Shown: piece after piece, positions 10,156-18,853 of the stretch
Layout of the letters: each line of letters starts with the position of its first letter
Position numbering within the stretch: the stretch's first letter is position 1
DNA from: Actinobacillus delphinicola
GTDB lineage: Bacteria; Pseudomonadota; Gammaproteobacteria; Enterobacterales; Pasteurellaceae
Direction of reading: 5' to 3'
Length of the DNA: 64,000 nucleotides
Assembly (NCBI RefSeq): GCF_900638385.1
Contig: NZ_LR134510.1
Span: forward strand, 1,674,001-1,738,000
Program-made: the position numbers and the translations under genes
The notes under the pieces: generated by a model
The model's input: the letters and a program-made list of their open reading frames with translations, nothing else
What the model was told of the DNA's origin: nothing
The model's database searches: none

Positions 10156-11751
10156 ATGGCACTTTTTTTGAGTATCTTTCCCATTGTTTTACTCATTTAT
10201 TTAATGGTAAAACGTAAGGCGTGGCCTTCATATGTTGCACTTCCATGGATTGCAGCAGTTATTTTGATTATCCAATTGGTGTATTTCCAAACGGATATCG
10301 TAACTGTAAGTGCAAACATCATGTCAGCATTAATCGCTGTACAAACACCGATTACTGTTATCTTTGGTGCGATTTTATTTAACCGTTTCTGTGATGTTTC
10401 TGGTGTAACAGATACATTACGTAAGTGGTTAGGTCACATTAATCCAAATCCAGTCGCACAATTGATGATTATCGGTTGGGCTTTTGCCTTCATGATCGAA
10501 GGGGCGAGTGGTTTTGGTACACCAGCTGCGATCGCTGCACCAATTCTTGTTGGTTTAGGTTTTCCACCATTACGTGTTGCAATGCTTGCACTTGTAATGA
10601 ACTCTGTACCAGTTTCTTTCGGTGCGGTAGGTACACCAACTTGGTTCGGTTTTGCACCATTAAATCTTCCAACACATGAAATTCTACAAGTAGGTGCGAT
10701 TAGTGCAACTATCCACGCATTTGCATCTATCGTTATTCCAGTAATGGCATTACGTTTCATCGTAAGTTGGCAACAAATTCGTAAAAATATCGTATTTATC
10801 TACATTAGTGTTTTCGCTTGTGTAATTCCTTACGTATTAATTGCATTTGTAAACTATGAATTCCCTGCATTAGTTGGTGGTGCGGTTGGTCTATTTATCT
10901 CTGTATGGGCGGCTAATAAAGGTTGGGGTCTTGAAAAAGATGAAAGCCACACTGAAGCAAGTGCTGTAACAGGTAAAGCATTAACTAAAGCACTTTTCCC
11001 TACAGGATTATTAATTTTTATCCTTATCATTACTCGTATTAAACAACTTCCATTCAAAGGTATGTTAAATGATGCGACTCACTGGGTAGGGGTTCAATTA
11101 GGTTCATTAGGTTACTTTGATGTAAGTAAAGGTTTAGTATTAAGTTTAAATCATATCTTCGGTACAAACATTACTTCTAGTTATAAACTTTTATATGTAC
11201 CAGCATTAATTCCATTTGTAATTACTGTATTAATTGCTGTACCAGTATTCGCACTTTCAGCAAAACAAACTGGCGCAATCTTTAAAGAAAGTTTACAACA
11301 AAGTCGTAACCCATTCTTGGCATTGGTTGGCGCATTAATTATGGTTAAATTAATGTTAGTAGGTGGTGATCACTCAATGGTTAAAATCATTGGTAAAAGT
11401 TTCGCAGAAGCAACAGGTCATTACTGGACATTATTTGCAGCATATTTAGGTGCTATTGGTTCATTCTTCTCAGGATCTAATACTGTATCTAACTTAACAT
11501 TTGGTAGTGTTCAATTATCAACAGCACAAATGACAGGGCTATCTGCAACCTTAATCCTTGCATTACAATCAGTAGGTGGGGCAATGGGTAACATGGTATG
11601 TATCAATAATATCGTGGCAGTAAGTTCCGTATTAAATATTGATAATCAAGAAGGGACTATCATTAAGAAAACAATCGTTCCAATGATTGTTTACGGTATT
11701 ATCGCAGCGGTTGTTGCATTAACTATAATTCCACTATTTTTTCATGTGTAA
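10156..11751 (+). CDS. lctP: L-lactate permease
   Basis: A 531-residue polytopic membrane protein of the LctP/LldP family, with about a dozen hydrophobic segments and the family-typical stretch EGASGFGTPAAIAAPIL near residues 115-131 and GSNTVSNL near 430. It imports lactate with protons. The next gene is an FMN-dependent lactate dehydrogenase, so the pair forms a lactate-use module. Expression is probably cAMP-CRP dependent, given the operator upstream. Slightly shorter than E. coli LldP (551 aa). Confidence 0.93.
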   Translation: MALFLSIFPIVLLIYLMVKRKAWPSYVALPWIAAVILIIQLVYFQTDIVTVSANIMSALIAVQTPITVIFGAILFNRFCDVSGVTDTLRKWLGHINPNPVAQLMIIGWAFAFMIEGASGFGTPAAIAAPILVGLGFPPLRVAMLALVMNSVPVSFGAVGTPTWFGFAPLNLPTHEILQVGAISATIHAFASIVIPVMALRFIVSWQQIRKNIVFIYISVFACVIPYVLIAFVNYEFPALVGGAVGLFISVWAANKGWGLEKDESHTEASAVTGKALTKALFPTGLLIFILIITRIKQLPFKGMLNDATHWVGVQLGSLGYFDVSKGLVLSLNHIFGTNITSSYKLLYVPALIPFVITVLIAVPVFALSAKQTGAIFKESLQQSRNPFLALVGALIMVKLMLVGGDHSMVKIIGKSFAEATGHYWTLFAAYLGAIGSFFSGSNTVSNLTFGSVQLSTAQMTGLSATLILALQSVGGAMGNMVCINNIVAVSSVLNIDNQEGTIIKKTIVPMIVYGIIAAVVALTIIPLFFHV

Positions 11752-11859
11752 TTAATGAAAAAAGAGTTGGCAAAATGTAAAAATAATGTAAAATTAGCAA
11801 CCGTAACCCGCCATTTAAAAAAGATTAAATTCAAATGGTAGGAGTTTGTTTTAAAATAT

Positions 11860-11878
11860 CTGCCGACGAGGTCGGCAG
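11860..11878. other. Intercistronic hairpin between lctP and lldD
   Basis: CTGCCGAC (11860-11867) and GTCGGCAG (11871-11878) form a perfect, GC-rich 8-bp stem with a 3-nt loop. It lies 40 nt before the lldD start and has no T-tract, so it may protect or process the mRNA, or modulate lldD. Confidence 0.55.
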
Positions 11879-11922
11879 GTTATCACCATTTAACAATCCT
11901 TTTATATATTAAGGAGAGGATT

Positions 11923-13113
11923 ATGAGTTTCGATATTAATGTGAAATATCCAAGCGTTGAATATTTACGCCGTCGTGCTAAACAACGTATGCCACGTTTT
12001 TCTTATGACTACTTATCAGAAGGTTGTAACGAAGATATCAATGTTCACAAAAATACTGCAGAAATTCGTGAAGTAGAAGTATTATCAAAATACATGACTG
12101 ACTATCGCGAATCTTCAACCAAGAAAGAGCTATTTGGCGAAGTTTATGATGCACCATTCGGTATCAGTGCCGTTGGTTTACAAGGTTTAATGTGGCCGAA
12201 TTGTTCTGAAATTCTTGCGAAAACTGCAAAAGATCACAACCTTCCATTCATGCTCTCAACTGTAACTACAATGAGCATTGAAGAATGTGCGAAAATCACA
12301 GATGGTCGTTTCTGGTTCCAACTTTACTATCCAAAAGACGATGAATATCGTAAAGATATCTTAAAACGTGCATGGGATAACGGCTGTCGTGTACTTTGCT
12401 TATTAGCAGACGTACCAACCTTCGGTTACCGTCCACGTGATATCTATAACGGTTTCGGTATGCCACCTGCAATGTATTTCCGTAATATCTTAAACGCAGC
12501 AACCAAACCAACTTGGGCAATTGAAACATTACAAAATGGTGTATTACCACGTTTCAAAACTCTTGAAAAATACATGAACAAAGGTATGGATCTTCGTCAA
12601 TTAGGTATCTTCATGGATGACTTCTTTGATGGTAAATTAACTGTTGATCGTATCAAAGGTATTCAAGATATTTGGCCAGGTAAAATCGTTATCAAAGGTA
12701 TGGCGAGCCCAGAAGATGCACAAACTGCATTAGATCTTAACCTTGACGGTGTTATCGTGTCTAACCACGGTGGTCGTCAATTAGATGCGGGTCCATCAAG
12801 TATCGCAACCTTAAAACCAATCCTTGACGTATTAAAAGGCAAAATGACCGTTATGATGGATAGTGGTATGCGCAGTGGTCCAGATATCGCAAACTGTATC
12901 GCAAGCGGTGCTGAATTCTGTTTCTTAGGTCGTGCTTGGATGTACGGTGTTGGTGCATTAGGTAAGAAAGGTGGTGACCAAGTTGCTCAAATCTTGAAAC
13001 GCGAATTCTTACAAGTAATGCAACAATTGAACTGTGATAAAGTAGAAAACTTACCAGAATTCTTAATCAAACCTGCTAAATCAATCGAATTACCAGGTAA
13101 AGTTCAAAAATAA
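11923..13113 (+). CDS. lldD: FMN-dependent L-lactate dehydrogenase / alpha-hydroxy-acid oxidase family
   Basis: A 396-residue TIM-barrel flavoprotein. Active-site residues of the family are visible: Lys258 in KIVIKGM, His282 and Arg285 in SNHGGRQLD, and the FMN phosphate region DSGMRSG. It should oxidise L-lactate to pyruvate at the membrane, feeding the quinone pool. The N-terminal half differs considerably from E. coli LldD as I remember it, so this is a separate subgroup and another 2-hydroxy acid remains possible. Adjacency to lctP supports lactate. AAGGAGAGG precedes the ATG. Confidence 0.8.
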   Translation: MSFDINVKYPSVEYLRRRAKQRMPRFSYDYLSEGCNEDINVHKNTAEIREVEVLSKYMTDYRESSTKKELFGEVYDAPFGISAVGLQGLMWPNCSEILAKTAKDHNLPFMLSTVTTMSIEECAKITDGRFWFQLYYPKDDEYRKDILKRAWDNGCRVLCLLADVPTFGYRPRDIYNGFGMPPAMYFRNILNAATKPTWAIETLQNGVLPRFKTLEKYMNKGMDLRQLGIFMDDFFDGKLTVDRIKGIQDIWPGKIVIKGMASPEDAQTALDLNLDGVIVSNHGGRQLDAGPSSIATLKPILDVLKGKMTVMMDSGMRSGPDIANCIASGAEFCFLGRAWMYGVGALGKKGGDQVAQILKREFLQVMQQLNCDKVENLPEFLIKPAKSIELPGKVQK

Positions 13114-13130
13114 TTTTTGAATATTTAGTA

Positions 13131-13158
13131 AAAAACAGGTCTTATGACCTGTTTTTTT
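13131..13158 (+). terminator. Terminator after lldD
   Basis: AAAAACAGGTC (13131-13141), loop TTAT, GACCTGTTTTT and a T-run: a perfect 11-bp stem. Confidence 0.9.
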
Positions 13159-13275
13159 ATGCCTAAAAATCCCGCTTTCTCGTAATTATATCCGAAAATT
13201 TATTACCCTATCACTTGAAATCTTGGCTTTTATCTCCATATTAGTAAAACGTTTTACAATAAAAAGGATAAACAA

Positions 13276-13800
13276 ATGACAACAATTGTCAGCGTTAGAC
13301 GCAATGGTAAAGTCGTCGTCGGCGGCGATGGACAAGTTTCTTTAGGTAATACCGTCATGAAAGGTAATGCACGTAAAGTAAGACGCTTGTATAAAGGGAA
13401 AGTCCTTGCAGGATTCGCAGGGGGTACAGCAGACGCGTTTACACTTTTTGAGCTTTTTGAACGTAAGCTAGAAATGCATAACGGACACTTATTAAAAAGT
13501 GCTGTTGAATTAGCAAAAGACTGGCGTACTGACCGAGCTTTACGTAAGTTAGAAGCAATGTTGATCGTTGCAGACGAAACGGAAAGCCTTATCATCACAG
13601 GTATTGGTGATGTAGTACAACCAGAAGAAGATCAAATTTTAGCGATCGGCTCAGGTGGCAACTATGCACTTTCAGCTGCTCGTGCACTCGTAGAAAATAC
13701 CGATCTATCAGCTCGTGAAATCGTAGAAAAATCTTTAAAAATTGCGGGCGATATCTGCGTATTCACTAACACAAACTTCACAATCGAAGAATTACCATAA
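13276..13800 (+). CDS. hslV: HslV peptidase subunit of the HslUV protease
   Basis: A 174-residue N-terminal-nucleophile peptidase. After removal of Met, Thr2 (TTIVSVRR) is the catalytic threonine; [11 protein letters not shown] follows at about residues 17-27. It forms the double hexameric chamber that degrades proteins unfolded by HslU. The gene starts after AAAAAGGATAAACAA and is followed 123 nt later by hslU, the usual operon. Confidence 0.97.
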   Translation: MTTIVSVRRNGKVVVGGDGQVSLGNTVMKGNARKVRRLYKGKVLAGFAGGTADAFTLFELFERKLEMHNGHLLKSAVELAKDWRTDRALRKLEAMLIVADETESLIITGIGDVVQPEEDQILAIGSGGNYALSAARALVENTDLSAREIVEKSLKIAGDICVFTNTNFTIEELP

Positions 13801-13882
13801 TTATAAGACTAATTTTGATGAACGAGGCTAAAAAAGATAGCCCACAAAATTAGAGTACGATTATAAAAATTATCATAACAAT

Positions 13883-13904
13883 GAGCCCGCATCACAACGG
13901 GCTC
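13883..13904. other. Hairpin just upstream of hslU
   Basis: GAGCCCG (13883-13889) and CGGGCTC (13898-13904) form a 7-bp GC-rich stem ending about 10 nt before the hslU ribosome site. It lacks a T-tract and may influence HslV/HslU stoichiometry. Confidence 0.5.
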
Positions 13905-13923
13905 GGTGAAAAAGGATAGAACT

Positions 13924-15255
13924 ATGTCTGAAATGACACCAAGAGAGATTGTCTCTGAATTAGATAAACACATCATCGGACAAGCAAATGCAAAACGTGC
14001 CGTTGCCATTGCACTTCGCAACCGCTGGCGCCGTATGCAACTTCAAGAACCACTACGTCATGAAGTGACCCCAAAAAACATCCTTATGATTGGTCCAACT
14101 GGTGTGGGTAAAACTGAAATCGCACGCCGTTTAGCAAAATTAGCCAAAGCACCATTTATCAAAGTTGAGGCGACCAAATTTACCGAAGTAGGGTATGTAG
14201 GTAAAGAAGTGGACAGCATTATTCGTGACTTAACCGAGAGTGCCATGAATCTTGTTCGCCAGCACGAAATTGAAAAAAATAAAGTGCGTGCTGAACAATT
14301 GGCTGAAGAACGCGTTCTTGACGCATTATTACCGCCAGCGAAAGATCAATGGGGTAATGTAGAAAGTACTGATCCAAATAACGCAACACGCCAAGTTTTC
14401 CGTAAAAAATTACGTGAAGGACAACTTGATGATCGTGAAATCGAAATCGATGTTGCTTCACAAGGCATGAACGTAGAAATCATGACCCCACCAGGCATGG
14501 AAGAAATGACAAGCCAACTGCAATCTATGTTCCAAAACCTTTCTTCAGATAAAACTGAAAAACGCAAAATGAAAATCAAAGATGCGTTAAAAGTATTGAT
14601 CGAAGAAGAAGCAGCAAAACTTATCAAACCTGAAGAATTAAAACAAAAAACCATTGATGCAGTAGAGCAAAATGGTATCGTTTTCATTGATGAAATTGAT
14701 AAAATTTGTAAAAAAGGCGAATACAGCGGTGCAGACGTATCACGTGAAGGTGTACAACGTGACTTACTTCCATTAGTCGAAGGAACCACTGTAAACACCA
14801 AACACGGCATGGTAAAAACCGACCATATTTTATTCATCTGCTCAGGTGCGTTCCAAGTGTCACGCCCATCTGATCTTATCCCAGAATTACAAGGTCGTTT
14901 ACCGATTCGTGTAGAACTTTCAGCATTAACTGCAGAAGATTTTGAACGCATCCTTACCGAACCAAATGCGTCACTAACTGAACAATACCAAGCATTAATG
15001 GCAACAGAAGGTGTGAGCATTACTTTCACTGAAGATGCAATCAAGAAAATTGCAGAAGCAGCATTCCATGTAAATGAAAAAACCGAAAATATCGGTGCAC
15101 GTCGTTTACACACTGTAATGGAACGCCTCATGGATAAAATCTCTTTCGATGCAAGCGAAATGAATGGTCAAAGCGTAGAAATTGATGGCGCTTACGTCAC
15201 CGACGCCCTTGATCTCGTTGTCGAAAACGAAGATTTAAGCCGCTTTATCTTATAA
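13924..15255 (+). CDS. hslU: HslU ATPase subunit of the HslUV protease
   Basis: A 443-residue AAA+ unfoldase. Walker A is GPTGVGKT at 57-64, the pore loop GYVG is at 90-93, and Walker B VFIDEID is near 255. The frame is open upstream to a GTG at 13906, but the ATG at 13924 has the AAAGGATAG ribosome site and gives exactly the E. coli length, so I use it. It forms a hexamer that feeds substrates to HslV. Confidence 0.97.
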   Translation: MSEMTPREIVSELDKHIIGQANAKRAVAIALRNRWRRMQLQEPLRHEVTPKNILMIGPTGVGKTEIARRLAKLAKAPFIKVEATKFTEVGYVGKEVDSIIRDLTESAMNLVRQHEIEKNKVRAEQLAEERVLDALLPPAKDQWGNVESTDPNNATRQVFRKKLREGQLDDREIEIDVASQGMNVEIMTPPGMEEMTSQLQSMFQNLSSDKTEKRKMKIKDALKVLIEEEAAKLIKPEELKQKTIDAVEQNGIVFIDEIDKICKKGEYSGADVSREGVQRDLLPLVEGTTVNTKHGMVKTDHILFICSGAFQVSRPSDLIPELQGRLPIRVELSALTAEDFERILTEPNASLTEQYQALMATEGVSITFTEDAIKKIAEAAFHVNEKTENIGARRLHTVMERLMDKISFDASEMNGQSVEIDGAYVTDALDLVVENEDLSRFIL

Positions 15256-15262
15256 GCCAATA

Positions 15263-15281
15263 CTTTCTTAATTTAAGAAAG
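15263..15281 (+). other. AT-rich hairpin after hslU
   Basis: CTTTCTTA, loop ATT, TAAGAAAG. A weak 8-bp stem 8 nt past the hslU stop without a T-run; together with the palindrome that follows it may end the hslVU transcript. Confidence 0.4.
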
Positions 15282-15290
15282 CCAAAATAA

Positions 15291-15334
15291 CCACGCCCCA
15301 ATTTTCATAAAATTTTATGATTTTTGGGGCGTGG
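15291..15334. repeat. Dispersed intergenic palindrome, copy 1
   Basis: Outer arms CCACGCCCCAA / TTGGGGCGTGG (11 bp, perfect) enclose the inner palindrome TCATAAAATTTTATGA. The same arm-and-core design recurs at 30309, 45601 and 53961, and in variant form in the immunity cluster. Confidence 0.85.
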
Positions 15335-15382
15335 TATTTATGTGCTCAATTTTTAGTTGATTTAATGTGTATTATTGTTTAC

Positions 15383-15456
15383 TATAATTACATTGCAAAC
15401 TCACAGCAGCTCACAGACTATTGTACTATCTGTATCGGCGGTTGTGAGTTTTTTTA
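15383..15456 (+). ncRNA. Candidate leader or small RNA before the NYN gene (promoter, hairpin, T-tract)
   Basis: A perfect -10 TATAAT at 15383-15388 is followed by a roughly 60-nt stretch that ends in a terminator-like stem, AAACTCACA (15397-15405) with TGTGAGTTT (15443-15451) and seven T residues. An inner stem ACAGA / TCTGT (about 15413 and 15429) and a direct repeat of CTCACAG (15400 and 15410) allow an alternative pairing with TGTGAG. It ends 35 nt before the NYN gene start, so it could be an attenuating leader or a free small RNA. The -35 box is poor. Confidence 0.4.
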
Positions 15457-15490
15457 TAAATTTATTTTATATAACTATTTGGAGTTAATT

Positions 15491-16348
15491 GTGAAAAAGG
15501 TAGCTATTTTATTTGATGGAGGATTTTTCTTTGCCAGGGTTTCCTATTTTCATAGGAGATATTTTTCAAAAACAAAATTAACAGAAAATACGTTGATCGA
15601 TTTGTTTTGGAAAATTGTAAAATTTCACATTGAGAGAAAGCACGGGCAGCATATAGATAGGGAACCAATAGAATTATACCGTGTATACTACTATGATAGC
15701 CCACCTCTTGATAAGCAAGTAAAGTATCCACTCTGTGAAGATGGTTTAGTGACGCCTAGAGATAAAAACTTTAAAGCTGAACCTATGAATATTCTATGAA
15801 ATAAATTCCATGAGCAATTAAAAGAAACACGAAAAACAGCTCTAAGAATGGGAACTTTACAAACGACAGACTGGCAGATAAAAGGCAATGTATTAAAAGA
15901 ACTGAGAGTAGGAAAACGGAAGTGGGATAGTTTAACCAATGATGATTGGTATTACGAAGTTACACAAAAATCCGTTGATGTAAAATTAGGAATGGATATT
16001 ACGATACTGGCTTATGAAAAATTAGTAGATACTATGGTCTTAATTGCAGGGGATAGTGATTTTGTTCCTGCCGCAAAACAAGCGAGAATAAAAGGTATTG
16101 ATTTTATCTTAAATCCTTTAAAACAGCGGATCTCACCATCATTATCGGAACATGTTGATGGAATACAGTCATTTAATATTGGTGTAGCCTTGACTGAAAT
16201 ATTTAAATGTGACCCTGAGGGGAATCCTGATTGGTGGGAAGAATTTAAACAACACATTGAGCTAAATAAGAAGAAAAAGAGAAGAACAGGAAAAAATCTA
16301 AGAGAGATCGGGCGAGGTAATGTTAAAAAATGTTACTTTCTTGCCTAA
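15491..16348 (+). pseudogene. NYN-domain (PIN-like) nuclease, interrupted by an in-frame stop
   Basis: From the GTG at 15491 (GGAG ten nt upstream) the frame encodes KKVAILFDGGFFFARVSYF, a NYN-domain start with the first metal-binding Asp, then stops at TGA 15797-15799 (codon 103). The same frame continues at once (NKFHEQLKETRKTALRMGTLQ), contains the later acidic motif AGDSDFVPAAKQA, and ends at 16348, for 286 codons in all. One C-to-T change in a CGA Arg codon would explain the stop. NYN proteins are Mg-dependent RNases. The downstream half could only be made by reinitiation at the ATG at 15848. Unless the base is a sequencing error the protein is lost. Confidence 0.8.
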
Positions 16349-16374
16349 GCAAGAAAGTAACGGAGTAGTATTAA

Positions 16375-18135
16375 TTAATTTTCAAACAACGCATCGATAA
16401 ACTCTTCGGCGTTGAATGGGCGGAGGTCTTCGATTTGTTCGCCGACGCCGATGTAGCGGATTGGGAGTTTAAATTGATCCGCGATAGCGAAGATAACCCC
16501 ACCTTTTGCACTACCATCAAGTTTGGTGATATTGATTCCAGTTACGCCAACCGCTTCGTTAAAGAGTTTTGCTTGGCTAATTGCATTTTGACCTGTACCT
16601 GCATCAAGGGTGAGCATAATTTCGTGCGGTGCAGTTTCATCATATTTTTTCATAACACGCACAATTTTCTTAAGCTCATTCATCAAGTTATCTTTATTTT
16701 GTAAACGACCTGCGGTATCCGCAATAAGCACATCGATATTTTTTGCCGCAGCCGATTGCATCGCATCAAAAATAACAGAGGCAGAGTCAGAACCTGTTTT
16801 TTGTGCGATAACAGGAATATTATTGCGTTCGCCCCAAACTTGTAATTGTTCGACAGCCGCCGCACGGAAAGTATCCCCAGCTGCAAGCATCACCGATTTA
16901 CCTTGTTGTTGGAATTGGCGAGCAAGTTTCCCGATAGTTGTGGTTTTACCCACACCATTCACACCAACCATTAAAATAACATAAGGTTTTTTACTTGAGT
17001 CAATTTCAAGTGGGGCAGAAACAGGCGCAATGATATCGCTTAATTCTTGTTTAAGTTGTTGATAAAGCAGATCGGCATCTTTCAATTGTTTACGGCTAGC
17101 GTGTTGGGTTAAGTTATTGATAATCTTAGTTGTTGTAGGTACGCCAATATCTGCAATCAGTAATTGTTCCTCTAATTCTTCAAACAAATCATCATCGATT
17201 TTTTTACCGCTAAATAACCCTTTAAAACCTGAACCGATATTTTGTTTAGTTTTGACTAAACCACGCACTAAACGGCTAAAGAAACCGCCACGACCTTTTG
17301 GTTTTTCTTGCGTTTTTTCTACAACAGGCTGTTCTTCAACAATCGCAGTTTCTTCTTCCGCAACAGGCTGTTCTTCAACAACCGCGGTTTCTTCTTTTGC
17401 AACAGGTTGTTCTTCAACAACCTCGGTTTCTTCTTCCGCAGTAGGCTGTTCTTCAACAACCGCAGGTTCTTCTTCCGCAACAGGCTGTTCTTCAACAACC
17501 GCCGTTTCTTCTTCCTCAGTAGGCCGTTCTTCAACAACCACAGGTTCTTCTTCCGCAGTAGGTTGTTCTTCCACAATCGCAGTTTCTTCTTCCGCAATAG
17601 GTTGTTCTTCAATAATCGCAGTTTCTTTTTCTGCAACAGGTTGCTCTTCAGCAACCGCAGTTTCTTCTTCTGCAACAGGTTGTTCTTCAGCAACCGCAGT
17701 TTCTTCTTCTGCAATAGGTTGTTCTTCAACAACCGCAGGTTCTTCTTCTACAACAGGTTGATTTTCAACAATCGGTGCTGTTTCGGATTCAACGATAGGT
17801 TGGTTTTCTGCAATAGTTGCTTTTTCTGCGTCAGATGATTCTTCAATAACCGCCGTTTCAGATTCAACAATAGGTTGTTCAGTAATCTCGTTTTCTTCTT
17901 GCGCCGTTGGTTTTTCTTCAACAATCACGGCTTTTTCTTGTGCGATAACTTTTTCTGCGACTTCAACATCTTCTTGTGCTGATGTCTGTGCTACAGGCGT
18001 AGTTTCTTGGGCAGCGAGTTCAGTTTCTACTTTTGTTTCAAGCTGTTGTTCGTCATTCGGGATATCTTTTGCTTTTTTCTTTCTACCGAATCCAAATAAT
18101 GACCAGAAACCGCCTTTTTTGCTCTCATTTGACAT
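16375..18135 (-). CDS. ftsY: Signal recognition particle receptor FtsY
   Basis: A 586-residue SRP receptor GTPase that delivers ribosome-SRP complexes to the translocon. Residues about 1-25 are basic (FGFGRKKKAK). Residues about 30-280 form a very acidic, repetitive A domain built largely of 13-residue units. The NG domain starts near 285, with GVNGVGKTTTIGKLA, DTAGRLQNK and TKLDGSAKGG as the G motifs. The conserved core is intact, so the protein should function. Its length exceeds E. coli FtsY (497) because of the repeat. Open frames in both other directions across the repeat are shadows. GTGAG precedes the ATG. Confidence 0.95.
   Translation of the reverse strand: MSNESKKGGFWSLFGFGRKKKAKDIPNDEQQLETKVETELAAQETTPVAQTSAQEDVEVAEKVIAQEKAVIVEEKPTAQEENEITEQPIVESETAVIEESSDAEKATIAENQPIVESETAPIVENQPVVEEEPAVVEEQPIAEEETAVAEEQPVAEEETAVAEEQPVAEKETAIIEEQPIAEEETAIVEEQPTAEEEPVVVEERPTEEEETAVVEEQPVAEEEPAVVEEQPTAEEETEVVEEQPVAKEETAVVEEQPVAEEETAIVEEQPVVEKTQEKPKGRGGFFSRLVRGLVKTKQNIGSGFKGLFSGKKIDDDLFEELEEQLLIADIGVPTTTKIINNLTQHASRKQLKDADLLYQQLKQELSDIIAPVSAPLEIDSSKKPYVILMVGVNGVGKTTTIGKLARQFQQQGKSVMLAAGDTFRAAAVEQLQVWGERNNIPVIAQKTGSDSASVIFDAMQSAAAKNIDVLIADTAGRLQNKDNLMNELKKIVRVMKKYDETAPHEIMLTLDAGTGQNAISQAKLFNEAVGVTGINITKLDGSAKGGVIFAIADQFKLPIRYIGVGEQIEDLRPFNAEEFIDALFEN
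17317..17770 (-). repeat. 39-nt tandem repeat inside ftsY
   Basis: About eleven to twelve degenerate 39-nt units encode 13-residue blocks of the form EEQPVAEEETAVV. The unit length is a multiple of three, so copy-number change keeps the frame and only alters linker length. Confidence 0.85.
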
Positions 18136-18244
18136 AAAATAATCTCACTTTTGATTAAAAATTTTATTTATTTCCCAAATTCGTCAGGAAATCTATTACA
18201 CTAGATAAAAACTTGCGTATTCTAGCATAAATTAAGAAATCTCT

Positions 18245-18853
18245 ATGAAAAAAAATCAACGAAATATGGCAGATAATAAATCAAATGCAATTGGACAGGT
18301 TAGAATCATCTCAGGATTATGGCGTGGTAGAAAATTACCCGTACTCAATTCCGAAGGATTAAGACCAACAGGCGATCGTGTTAAAGAAACGTTATTCAAC
18401 TGGTTAATGGGCGAAGTAGCAGGGGCGACGGTTCTCGATTGCTTTTCAGGAAGTGGCTCTCTAGGCTTTGAGGCATTATCACGCAGTGCGCAAGAAGTGC
18501 TGTTTTTAGAAAAAGATAAACGTGTTGCTGCACAATTATCGCAAAATCTAAAAGCGCTAAAAACGGATAAAGGGCTAGTAAAATGCACCGATACGTTACA
18601 ATTCTTACGCCAAAATACGGGAAATCAACAATTTGATCTTGTTTTTCTTGATCCGCCATTTCATTTTGATTTAGTGAAACAAACCCTTGCGTTATTGGAA
18701 GAATACCACTGGCTAAAAGACAATGCCCTTGTGTATGTCGAAACGGAAAAAGGCGTGACGTTGTCACTTTCTGCAAATTGGGTATGCGAGAAAGAGCGTG
18801 TTACAGGGCAAGTCTGTTACCGTTTATATCGTTACTCAAATACGGCGGTATAA
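18245..18853 (+). CDS. rsmD: 16S rRNA (guanine966-N2)-methyltransferase
   Basis: A 202-residue SAM-dependent methyltransferase. Motif I is VLDCFSGSGSLGFEAL near residue 60, and the catalytic DPPF motif IV is near 138. It methylates G966 of 16S rRNA in the assembled small subunit. It diverges from ftsY, as in many gammaproteobacteria, and its last 18 nt overlap the 3' end of dprA on the opposite strand. An internal ATG eight codons in (MADNKSN) is an alternative start. Confidence 0.93.
   Translation: MKKNQRNMADNKSNAIGQVRIISGLWRGRKLPVLNSEGLRPTGDRVKETLFNWLMGEVAGATVLDCFSGSGSLGFEALSRSAQEVLFLEKDKRVAAQLSQNLKALKTDKGLVKCTDTLQFLRQNTGNQQFDLVFLDPPFHFDLVKQTLALLEEYHWLKDNALVYVETEKGVTLSLSANWVCEKERVTGQVCYRLYRYSNTAV

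Noticed and set aside
14346-15131. 261-codon minus-strand frame opposite hslU
   Set aside because: Shadow of a strongly coding gene; no start signals and Ser-rich random composition.
17117-17838. Long open frames on both strands across the ftsY repeat
   Set aside because: A 39-nt repeat leaves every frame open; only the FtsY frame joins a conserved domain.
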